Assembly: GCA_015680685.1 (NCBI GenBank)
Contig: MNCI01008335.1
Span: forward strand, 1,291,817 to 1,355,816
Direction of reading: 5' to 3'
DNA: 64,000 bases
Source: Gnetum montanum
Taxonomy: Eukaryota; Streptophyta; Gnetopsida; Gnetales; Gnetaceae
In this document: positions 47,766 through 57,190 of the stretch, one piece after another
Layout of the letters: every line of letters starts with the position of its first letter
Numbering within the stretch: the first letter of the stretch is position 1
Translations under genes and position numbers: made by a program
The notes under the pieces: model-generated
Seen by the model: the letters and a program-made list of their open reading frames with translations, nothing else
Database searches by the model: none
What the model was told of the DNA's origin: nothing

Positions 47766-49817
47766 TTAATCCTGCTTGTTATTAGAATGGGGGTATCCTC
47801 CATAATTAAATAGTTGAGCATGGTGAGGATTAATAAATGAAAAGTTGGAATCCTTGCATGTTGAACATATTGGGATCCGATCATATTCGAACCATTGGGT
47901 GTCTTTTGATCTAATGGTTGGAATGTACCCCCAGTGGGGTTCACACACTTGATTATAGTTGGCATAGTGGGGCAGGTTATAGGGTGTAGTTAATTGATGA
48001 GTGGCTAACCCACTATGGCACCCTTGACCTTAAGATGGTATGCAAGGATCAATTTTCCTTCCTCGGTGGCTATATTCATTGGGTCGTATGGTTGTTGGAG
48101 TATTAGTTAATGGCCCACAGAAAGTAACATGAGGTGTTGGATTTGAGGACGGAGCTGCACCACAGTGATGGACTTGTGTTGGGTTGGAAGATGCAATGGG
48201 CTCAAAATTATGTTGTTCCTTCTTACGGTCACATCTAAAGAAGGGATGCCTATGATGTTGTGGAGGATTCCCACTGCTATTGACAGTAGCAGCACCAATA
48301 ACATTCATGGATTGGTGCTGTGATGCAAAACCTTCTAGAACACTTGGTGGCAATGTAGAAGGAGGTGAAGGATGATAATGTTGAAATTGAGGAGAAGTGT
48401 AAGGTATCCAAGGTGGTGGTTATGTTGGAGAGGACATGGGTTGATAGTATTTAGGAGAATGATAATAATGTGGTGAGATAGAGGATGTTGACCTAGTTGG
48501 GAAAATAGGATGTTGAACTTGATAGGCACTTGGGTTCGGATGATATGAAGGGTGTAACTAGTTTGAGGGTGGCCTCCCCCACGATTGGGATTGCTGCCAC
48601 TGTGACCGAACATAGTATCTTTGTACGAACTCTAGGTGTAACACCCTTCCTCAATGCTCATGTAAATGTGACAAGATTGGACATTGGCCATTGGGGTGAT
48701 CGTATAGGCAAATGTTGCACTAATACGTATGAATGGCAGTCGAGCTCTTATCTTTTTCAACCCTTATTTCTGATTGTCTAAGGGTATTTTGTCCTACTTC
48801 TTGGTTTGTTATGACTCTATCTCCAATAATGTTGGCATTTTCTCCTCATTTTTTATGCATCCATTCCATCATCTTATTAATCTTTGCCTCAATTTCATCC
48901 AATGATTGTAGTGTTGGCAAAGATGGTTCCACCTCCTTGAGGTGAGTTGATTTCTCCTCTTTTAGATTATGGACCTTTGTTGATGTAAGATTTTTGTCCC
49001 ATTGAGATTTTTCAACATTCTCCCATCTAGCCATTTCTCCTTCTTCTTTTGCTACCCAGTTGATAAGCTCTTGGAATTGATGGGTTCGTAGCTCGTAGAA
49101 TTAACCTCAGGCATACATCCCTAGGGTCTCCATTGTTTCATTATGGAGCCCATCTATGATATGGTACATTAGCCTCTCCTCGGAGAACCCATGACTTAGG
49201 TAGTTGTTTAACAACGCATAATATATTTCTAAGGCCATGTCCAAGGATTCCTGTTGTGCTTGTTTCCACTTTTGGATTTGTTTCCTCAAGGCTGACACTC
49301 TTGCATAGGTTTGATATCTTTCATTGAAGAGCTCTACCATCATTGGCCAACGTCGGATTGATTTTGGTTTTAAAGAAATATACCATAATTTTGCATGGCC
49401 AACGAGTGTCATAGGAAAGAGCTTAAGTTTTTTCCATTCATTATCGATGTTGTTCCATGCATAAGCATCGTAGAAGGCTTGTAAATGTTGTTGTGGATCT
49501 AAATCGTAGCCTCCTGAAAACTTAGAAAAGTTGTTTAAGTCAAGCCTGGGTAGACAGCTTTCCTTGCAATGCCTGCAGGATATTTGAACAGCCTCTTGTA
49601 TTTACATTAGGCTCATAGTGGTCCGTAGGGATTCATCGTCACTGGGTAGGTTATGCATTTGTGAGTTGGAATGATGTTTTCTTCGTTTATGTTTATTGGA
49701 AAACCCTACATTAGATTGGGTACTCCAAACTTCATCTTCATCATCATATGATTCGTTAGTTCTCCAATGAATTTCCTTACTGGTTGTTACATTATCATAG
49801 TCTTGAGAGAGAGACAT
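47766..49817 (-). pseudogene. gag of NA-4, degraded
   Basis: Starts 'MSLSQDYDNVTTSKEIHWRT' at 49817, soon after the PBS. The core at 49107-49412 is open and typical of PF03732: 'LVGHAKLWYISLKPKSIRRW', 'VELFNERYQTYARVS', 'HGFSEERLMYHIIDGLHNET'. A helix region (48846-49034) ends 'LDEIEAKINKMMEWMHKK'. The knuckle near 48675-48720 is complete: CNICLYDHPNGQCP, i.e. C-x2-C-x3-H-x4-C. A long Pro/Gln/His/Tyr-rich tail (47766-48613) ends in 'NYGGYPHSNNKQD'. Frames shift between these segments. It is the clearest gag of the family. Confidence 0.85.
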
Positions 49818-49930
49818 GGTGTATGAATTTGTGTGTGACCTAATTGAAATTAATTTCTTTTCTCAAAGATGGATCATGAATACTTTGTTACAGCAATCTT
49901 GGATGATGTAACTAATCTAAATAACTAGCA

Positions 49931-49952
49931 CCATCCCCGGCAATAGCACCAA
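49931..49952 (-). other. NA-4 primer-binding site, tRNA-Asp type
   Basis: Minus strand TTGGTGCTATTGCCGGGGAT directly after the 5' LTR; among the least decayed of the family in this window. Confidence 0.85.
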
Positions 49953-50831
49953 TGATGAGTGACAAGGTACCCCTACACTCAACCATACAAATACGTGTTT
50001 CATGCACAATCCGGTCGAACTTCGCAAACGGGCTAGTTGTGGTATCTAGATAGTTACTCATTGATCGCAGTTCACTGTCTTCCCACCTAGACTAGTATTT
50101 GCTTTGTCATGTATGGTTTAGTCCAAAGTGAGGTGTATGATATGTTCCTAAATTAATGCTACTCCTAGAAGCAATGGAAAATAATCTTTAATTAAGCTAG
50201 GAGGGAAAAGGGACAGAGAGGGAGCTATACTAAGAGGAGATCGGGAGAGAGAATTTAAGCTAGCCTAAGTGTAATCAGCATCCATTCCTTAATCATCCGT
50301 ACACATCTTGAACCTCGTGCATGACTACTACTAGGATTACCAAGCGCAGATCCTAGGTACAAAACTAGGATACCAAGTAATCACACTTAAATGCTCGTAA
50401 TTAAGTCATACTCATTCTGCATTTAATGAGTTTAGGGTGAAAATATATTAACTATGAGAACAATAGATAACAATAACAATTAAATAATTAAACTAAGTGA
50501 ATGCTACAATGATGAAGTAATCTCAATCTTTATTTTTGGTCATGTGCGTGTCCAAGTACGTCACACTCAAATAAAGGATGTCGTACAATTACATCACACT
50601 ACAAACATGCACTGGGAGAAAGGGTTGAGAGGAAAAAATAACAAAAATATCCTACACTAACTAACTCACTAAAAATTGACCACAAAGACTCCTTTCCCGT
50701 GTACCTATATGTGTATTTATAGGCCCACATAGGAACCACGATATTGCATATCCAATATCGCTACTGGATGTGATATCGCATACCCGATATCGTGGGTCCG
50801 ATATCGCAACATGATGAATCATGATTCATCA
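49953..50831 (-). repeat. 5' LTR of NA-4
   Basis: 879 bp. Minus strand starts TGATGAATCATGATTC and ends CACTCATCA. The TATA box is at 50714-50721 and GATATC-type U3 repeats at 50738-50815. Differences from the 3' copy look mostly like transitions. Confidence 0.93.
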
Positions 50832-50836
50832 CCTAC
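50832..50836. repeat. Target-site duplication of NA-4, right copy
   Basis: CCTAC, matching 41922-41926. Confidence 0.88.
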
Positions 50837-51711
50837 ACTCAACCATACGAATACAAATGTTTCATGCATGATCTAGTTGAATTCCAAGGAATAAGTGCCT
50901 ATGCACCTTTTTAGAACAAGGATGGGTTGGTTGATCGTTGTCTTCCCAAAGTTACTTGTATGTCACGATTGTATGGTTAAGTAAGTTTGAGGCATATGAT
51001 TTTTATAGCTTTTATGTTTTTATGTCCTACTGCTAATAAGGGAGGAGAGAGAGAGATAACTAGATGACTAATTTAACTTAACTACTAATTAACTAGGCTT
51101 TAAATTAATCCTAACACTAGTATCCGTTCTCACTTACCGTACACATCTTGAACCAATGCAACACTACTACGATTACCAAACGCTAATCGTTACTGGGTTA
51201 CCAAGTGTTACATGCATGCTCGAAGTGATCGTACTGTGTCCTAATAACAGAAATGTAAAGTGCATAAAATAAAATAAAATAAAATAATAAAATAAATGCA
51301 GAAAAAAATAAAATGAAGGAAATGAGTAAGAAAAAAAATCTCAAGTGCTGCAAGGATGAATCTAAGAGCTCGTCTTATTGTCGTACAAAAGGTATGCTCA
51401 AGTACACAATGCTCGAATAAAGATCCATCCACACTTAGACCTCTTGCTGCAAGCACTTGGAAAATACTCTAACTACAAATGTTTCGCTACTTAACTCCTC
51501 AAAGACTTCTAAAAAACTTCCCTTGAAAGATTTCCTTCCAAGAATTCCTCTCTAAATTGTGTGCCTGAGCATTGTATTTATAGGCTTGGGAGCAATTACT
51601 CTAATAATTAGAAAAACTACCATTCTAATTTTACAGAAAGTGCCACTCTAATTTTAGAGAAACTACCACTCTAATAATTAGAATAAACCACTAAACTAAC
51701 CGCTCTCATCA
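50837..51711 (-). repeat. 3' LTR of ATH-1, main part
   Basis: Minus strand starts TGATGAGAGCGGTTAG. Short repeats of 'CTCTAATAATTAGA' type lie in U3 (51597-51690), the TATA box at 51575-51582, and an (AAAAT)n-like stretch at 51267-51310. It lacks its last bases, which lie at 41903-41926. Confidence 0.9.
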
Positions 51712-51726
51712 TACCCCCACAACTGA
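51712..51726 (-). other. ATH-1 polypurine tract
   Basis: Minus strand TCAGTTGTGGGGGTA directly before the 3' LTR. Confidence 0.75.
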
Positions 51727-53817
51727 ATGAAAACTCATCCTCGAGTTCCTTATAAAATATTGAGAAGGTATGGGATTATTAACTAATTGACAATTGACGG
51801 TGGAATGGGATGATAGACTCAACATGCCCAATAAACAAATCAATAAGCATATTACAACATTAGTGTTCATGACCATTGTGATGAACACTCGTACATAAAT
51901 AACATTCAAGCCTTTATTTGGCAGCTTGTAGAGAAAGAGAGAGAAAGAAAATGAAGCATGTTGTCGCCAATGCTAAGATTGTGCCTTCCATTGTTTATCC
52001 ATAGCCATGCCACCAGACTTGCTCCTTTCCTAAATGCTCCAGTTCTAGTCCATCCTGAGTGCTTCCTCCAAGCCCAGTCCATTGTTTGTATAATCACCAT
52101 CTGCACACACAACATAGTCACAAATGAGCAAGGATAGATAAACCATAATGCAATTGATACCTTGCCTCGATATGAAGCGTGTTGCCTAAGTTGTGGTTAT
52201 GGCAGAAACTGGTTCAGAGATTTATCACAGGTAACTACCCAAGGTGTAGGGGTTAGGTAAATAGTAAAATGGAGAAAACTGAAAAATTTGTGCCAGGGCC
52301 CCCACGACTAAGAGCGAACCTTTGGTAGCTATAAGATGGAAAATATGAGGAACAAGAAAGATGGGAAAAAATATCAATGACAACACCAATAAAATGGATG
52401 TCATGGATGGGCATGAAACAAGAAACGATTGATTGTAGGAAATGTTTAAGGGAAAGAAGTTAACAATTGCACCAAAATGAAATGCCAGTGTATCCTCCCC
52501 AAAGTAGGCTTATGCCTTTTATGCCCTGAAAAATCCAAAAACCAAAGAGTCCATAGTCTCTAGGAATGTCATTTAGAAGCAAGAGTTAAAAACTTACCCA
52601 CAATAATTCACCAAAGAAAAACAATGCATCAACCCAGAATGGACTAATGATAAAATCAACAATGAGGTGGAAAATGGGAAGAAAGATGGAGAGGAGAGAA
52701 TGGAATGGAATCCCAAGAACAAGGTTGTGTAAAGCCCCTTGTGTATTCTATGGTTAATGTGACTGAGTAGCACTCATCCTGAATCCAAACTCAAACAAAC
52801 CACATCCAGTGACCTCGCATCAACACACTTGACCAATCCATCCACCTGAAGCAACAAGAATGCTTCCACAAAGAGTCACCACCATTCTGAGGAGAGCAAG
52901 ATGAAGAAGCAAGAAGCGAGAAAGGGCCTTAGTTAGATGAAAATTTTAGGCATGGGTAACATGTCTTTCCAGTTCCATAACCAGTGCTTGTAGCTCTTTT
53001 ATTTGGTCTAAGGGGTGTGCTTTGAATTCCAATCTTGTTGTTTTTTTTTATTTTTTAAATGGAAACCACACCATGCAAAGACCCATGTAATTTTTTTTAT
53101 TTTTTATTTTTTTTGCATTTATTTTGTCCAAGGGATGTGCTTTGAATTCTCACTTTTCTCCTTCTTCTTTTCTTTTTTTTCTTTTTTTTTTTTTTGCGTG
53201 AGAACCACACCATGTAAAGACTTATTTTTATTCACTTAGCTTCCTGATTTTTAAACAATTTCAAAATGGTAGAAAACCCAAGAAAAAGCATCCAAGCACC
53301 CAAGAGAATGGTCAGTACAAATGCATCGAATCCCCTGAAGTCACACCCTTTTCATCCTTTGAGTCTTTCCTTGGTTTGAAAAATACCGAGCCACCAATTC
53401 ATTAAAAGTTTACTTAGAAAAAGAGGGATTGTACAGTTCTAATCCAAAGGACACCATAGAGTTGTATGGATGAGTGGACGACGTGGACTCATTGCCTATT
53501 TTACCAAAAGAACCATACCTTAAGATCAACATCATAGTTCAAAGGTAAAAACCAAGCATTAGCAATCAATATGATATAATTCAATCCACCATCATGAGCA
53601 CTTATTAGATGATGAATAAAAGTAAATCAAGCAAACAAAGAAATAATAAAAACATGAACGATGGTGTAAAATAAAAATAAGAAAAGTTGAAAGAATGTGT
53701 AAAAAAAATGTATAAAACAAAAATTCAAAAAGAACTAAGGGCCTAGAATGTTTAGCATAGATGACCATCTCCCCCATGACTAAGTTGGAAGAAGGAGATC
53801 TGAAATAGTGAGCAAGG
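51727..53817 (-). other. ATH-1 3' spacer, no ORF2
   Basis: Homologous to the spacers of NA-1, NA-2 and NA-4 (for example 52495-52560). Purine motifs on the minus strand at 52296-52314 and 53768-53786 match those that border the spacer in the NA family. Only about 570 bp separate the inner motif from the 3' LTR, so ORF2 is absent. A direct duplication of about 115 bp lies at 53001-53235 (GTGCTTTGAATTC ... AACCACACCATG twice). Confidence 0.65.
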
Positions 53818-54900
53818 TTATCCACCAAGAGAGGTAGCATGTGTACTAGCTATCCTAAGCTCATGAAAAGATTTGGTTTGTTGTACGTTGACCAATAGTT
53901 TCTTGTCTAGGTTCTCAGGTTTGTATATTGTCATGGCCCCTGAAGGAAACGTTGCANCATCTAGCAAGTTAAGGATTACTAACCGTTGTTTCTGTGCTAG
54001 ATCAAGGTCAAGGTTGAGATCACATGCCATGGATAGTGTATGCAGCTTAGTTTGAATGGGACGCGTTGGTAATTTACCGTACACTAACTCATAGGGAGAG
54101 TAGCCTGTAGGAAGTTTCCATGCGAAGTGGTATGCCCAAAGAGCATCATTAAGTTTAGTGCTCCAGTCTCGCCTAAAATTACTAGCAATTCTTGTCAATA
54201 TTTTTATAATCTCCCTATTGGTGACTTCTGCTTGACCGTTTGCTTGGGGGTGGTATGGTGTAGTCAATTTATGCTCAACCCCTAACTATTGCATTAATTT
54301 TCAAAAAGTTGCACCTGTGAAGTGGGTACCATTGTCTGAAATAAGTGCACGAGACACACCAAACCTGTTTATGATTTCTTGTTGAACAAATCATGCAGCT
54401 GTACATGATGTACAATCCTTAATAGTAGTTGCTTCTGCCCATTTAGTTAGGCAATCAATAGTAACAATGATATAGGCTTTTCCATTGGACATTTGTGTAA
54501 TCGGCCCCATAAAATCAATTCCCCAAATGTCGAAAGGTTCTAACAGTTAAATCCATTGTTGCAGACCCTCCATTCTAGCAGTCAATCCCCTATCACATTG
54601 ACAGCACTCACAAAATTGGATGAAATGATGGATGTCCCGAAATATTGTAGGCCAATAATATCCTACAAGCAGGATCTTGATGGTTGTTCATCTCCCAGTG
54701 TAATGAGCCCCATAAGGACCCTCATGAGTGTCTTGGAGAACTCGCAATTGACCTATATCAGGAGCACACCATCAAACCAAGCCATCGAGACACACTTTGT
54801 AAAGTTTCCCATTGATCTCCATAAAGAACTTGGCTTAGTGAAGAAACGATTGTTTCTTCTTAAGGTTTAACTCTTGTGATGTTTGTTGGGTGAGGAGATA
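53818..54900 (-). pseudogene. Integrase of ATH-1
   Basis: Inserts element cDNA into the genome. From the N-side: a zinc-binding region 'GAHYTG' ... 'GYYWPTIFRDIHHFIQFCEC' near 54600-54720 (HHCC type); core start 'FDIWGIDFMGPITQMSNGKA' near 54490-54540; second block 'ALISDNGTHFTGATF' near 54330; third block 'TTPYHPQANGQAEVTNREI' at 54200-54267. The three catalytic positions (D, D, E) are all present. After them 'WAYHFAWKLPTGYSPYELVY' and 'KLPTRPIQTKLH' are typical of Athila. Stops occur in the first half (for example after 'SCTAA'); 53818-54267 is open for 149 codons and contains one N. The gene ends at 53818. Confidence 0.88.
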
Positions 54901-55026
54901 GGTAAGAATGCTACTGTACCTGTTTGTCTCCGTGGGTGATTAATTATTCACTACACTAGCAAAGAGGTATTCATCAAGGAAATGATCAGAAATTGAATAC
55001 TCATCCTCTTTGTTGTCCCATCACAA

Positions 55027-55400
55027 TCAAAATAAATGATCAACAACTACATTCTTAGTGCCCTTGTGATCGGTCATCGTTAAATCAAACTCTTGTAAGA
55101 TTACAAGCAATTGTATGATACACAGACTTATCATTGGCTTATTCATAAGGAACCAGATTGCACTATGATCTGTATGTATATATACTTTATATCCCAATAC
55201 ATAGTGTCTAAACTTTTCTAGTGCAAACACTACAACCATTAATTCTTTCTCTGTGGTAGTGTAGTTAAGTTGTGCACCAGCGATACTTCTACTTGCATAG
55301 TGCATGTAATAAGGATACTTCTGGTCATCTAACTGTGTAAGTACAGCTCCTAAAGCATAGTTGGATGCGTCAATCATAAAATGGAATGGTTTGAACCAAT
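55027..55400 (-). pseudogene. RNase H of ATH-1
   Basis: Degrades the RNA strand during reverse transcription. The open part reads 'FHFMIDASNYALGAVLTQLD', 'ASRSIAGAQLNYTTTEKELM', 'VFALEKFRHYVLGYKVYIHT' then DHSA, and 'FDLTMTDHKGTKNVVVDHLF'. The four acidic landmarks (Asp in IDAS, Glu in TEKEL, Asp in TDHSA, Asp in VVDHL) are all there. Well preserved and continuous, joined to RT on its N-side. It is the only RNase H in ATH-1; no second one is seen, which fits Athila and not Tat. Confidence 0.88.
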
Positions 55401-56290
55401 AATATCCTTTTTTAGAGCTTGTAGAATGGGTGTGTCTACTAGCTTCTTTTTTAGAGTTTGAAAAGCTAATTCGCATTCCCTGGTCCACTCGAAAGGTATG
55501 TCCTTTTTTGTTAATTCCACCAATGGTTTGGTAACCTTTGAAAAGTTCTCAATAAATCTCCTATAGTAGCTAGTATGTCCAAGGAATGACCAAATATCTT
55601 TGATAGTTTTTGATTGACGGGTAATTCCTTCAATAACTTTGATTTTCTTAAGGTCTACCTCTATCCCTGTGTGTGAGATTTTGTGCCCTAGTACTATGCC
55701 CTCTTGGACCATCAAATGACTTTTCTACCAATTAAGCCTCAAATTGGTTTCCACATATCTTTTTAACACTTGCTTCAACTGGTCTAAGGCTTTATCAAAG
55801 TTTGCTTCATAAGTGGAGAAGTTATCTATAAAGACCTCCATACCATTTCCTATCTATTGTTGGAAGATGCTTAGAACTAGTCATTGAAATGTTGCAGGGG
55901 CATTGCACAAGCCAAACGGCATTTATTGGTATGCAAATGTTCCCCAAGGACTAGTGAATGTAGTCTTGGCTTGGTCTTCTAGGGCTATTTGTATTTGATT
56001 ATATCTGCTATATCCATCTAGAATACTGTAGTAGCAATGCCCTGCGATGGTGTCTAAGACTTGGTCAATAAATGGCAATGGAAAGTGATCTTTGAATGTT
56101 TTCATATTCAGTAGCCTGAAATCTATGCACACCCTCGATTTGCCTCTATTTTTAGGCACAATAACTAAGGGGCTAACCCATTTGCTATCAGCAATGGGGT
56201 ATATGAACCCAACCTTGAGAAGCTATTCGATTTCTTCCTTGACTACTTGCTTCAGCTTTAGGTTCAAACGCCTCTACGGTTGTCTTTGAG
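55401..56290 (-). pseudogene. Reverse transcriptase of ATH-1
   Basis: 55923-56159 is open: 'MPKNRGKSRVCIDFRLLNMK', then 'KDHFPLPFIDQVLDTIAG', then the 'YSILDGYSRYNQI' block with the first catalytic Asp, and 'TTFTSPWGTFAYQ'. After a break, the palm motif reads F-I-D-N (about 55825-55836), so the last Asp of the usual pair is Asn. 55374-55715 then gives 'EGIVLGHKISHTGIEVDLKK' and 'FLGHTSYYRRFIENFSKVTK', strongly Athila-like. Frame breaks near 55720-55920 and the Asn make the copy inactive. Confidence 0.9.
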
Positions 56291-56687
56291 GCTTCATGGA
56301 GGGGTCAGTGTAAATCCTATGTTGGCATATCCTAGAATCCATTCTGGTTAATTCGGAATATGACCAAGTGAAGGCTTTTGACCATCTATTGATTACCTTC
56401 AGCAGTTCTTCTTTCTGTTGAGGAGCAAGCTTAGTGTTGATAATTACCGATTTTATGTTTTTAAGGAATGTGTATTCCATATCGGTGGGCAATGGTTTCA
56501 GCTCGAGGGGCTCCTGCTTAAATTTCTCAGGGATTTCCAGCTTCCCCCAATTGACATTTTCAAGGTTAAGACTTGAAAGTGGGCAGTGGACTTTCTCTAA
56601 TGCATCTATGCTATCGATGTAAGCGCAAGTTAAACCCTCAGTTGGTTCCATGCATATGAGTGAACTACTTTCTTGATCAGCTATCAA
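56274..56687 (-). pseudogene. Protease-RT linker of ATH-1
   Basis: Open for 137 codons between protease and RT. It contains 'ELKPLPTDMEYTFL' and 'AFTWSYSELTRMDSRICQHR', followed by 'IYTDPSMKPQ', the standard lead-in to plant Ty3/gypsy RT. It belongs to the same polyprotein and is not a separate gene. Confidence 0.8.
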
Positions 56688-56756
56688 CCACTGGGTGCCT
56701 TCCTGTTGTCTGCTTGCTACAGATAGACATCTTTGTATGTTGATTACTTAGGCACA

Positions 56757-57190
56757 CTAATTACATGTAGGCAATGTTAAACTTTGCACAAACCATAACC
56801 TCTGCATGTAATTACACCTTGTGTCACTATATGTGATGCACGGAACTTTCTTCTTCTTGATCTTTCCGAATGTATTTTCCTTTGATATTTCTAGGGAAAG
56901 ATCGTGGATTCCTAAGCCTACGTCAATGGTGCTTAGCCATACTCTTCCCATTATGATTGGGAAGTCCCCCCTACCATTATTTACCTGAATCACTAGGAAG
57001 TCAGCTGGGAACAACCATCCACAAACAGTGGTACCAATGTCTTCCACCAATCCTAATGGGATAGTGATGGACTGGTTGACCAACTCTAGATGGATGTTGC
57101 TCTTTTTTAATGGAGGCAGGTTCCAAGCCTTGTACATTTCTTGAAAAATCAAGTTAACATTGGAACCTAAATCCAAAAGAGCCTTGCATA
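56757..57190 (-). pseudogene. Retropepsin-type aspartic protease of ATH-1
   Basis: Processes Gag-Pol. The minus-strand frame reads 'ALLDLGSNVNLIFQEMYKAW', with D-L-G-S in the place of the active-site D-[ST]-G, as in Athila-type proteases, then 'LELVNQSITIPLGLVEDIGT', 'FPADFLVIQVN', and 'GRGDFPIIMGRVWLSTIDVG', the 'I-M-G-R-x-x-L' end. The active-site Asp is present. A stop follows the DLG start region upstream; the remaining 139 codons are open. It lies between gag and the RT lead, as expected. Confidence 0.85.

Larger units (their letters stand above)
41927..50831 (-). mobile_element. NA-4: complete non-autonomous Athila-related LTR retrotransposon
   Basis: 8.9 kb on the minus strand: 5' LTR, PBS, gag, spacer, ORF2, polypurine tract, 3' LTR, with CCTAC on both sides. 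It is the only uninterrupted, complete member of the family here and shows that the family has no pol: about 7.1 kb of body hold only gag and ORF2. It lies innermost on this branch of the nest, so it is younger than ATH-1. Confidence 0.93.

Noticed and set aside
54556-54870. Plus-strand open frame of 104 codons.
   Set aside because: It is antisense to the zinc-binding region of the ATH-1 integrase.
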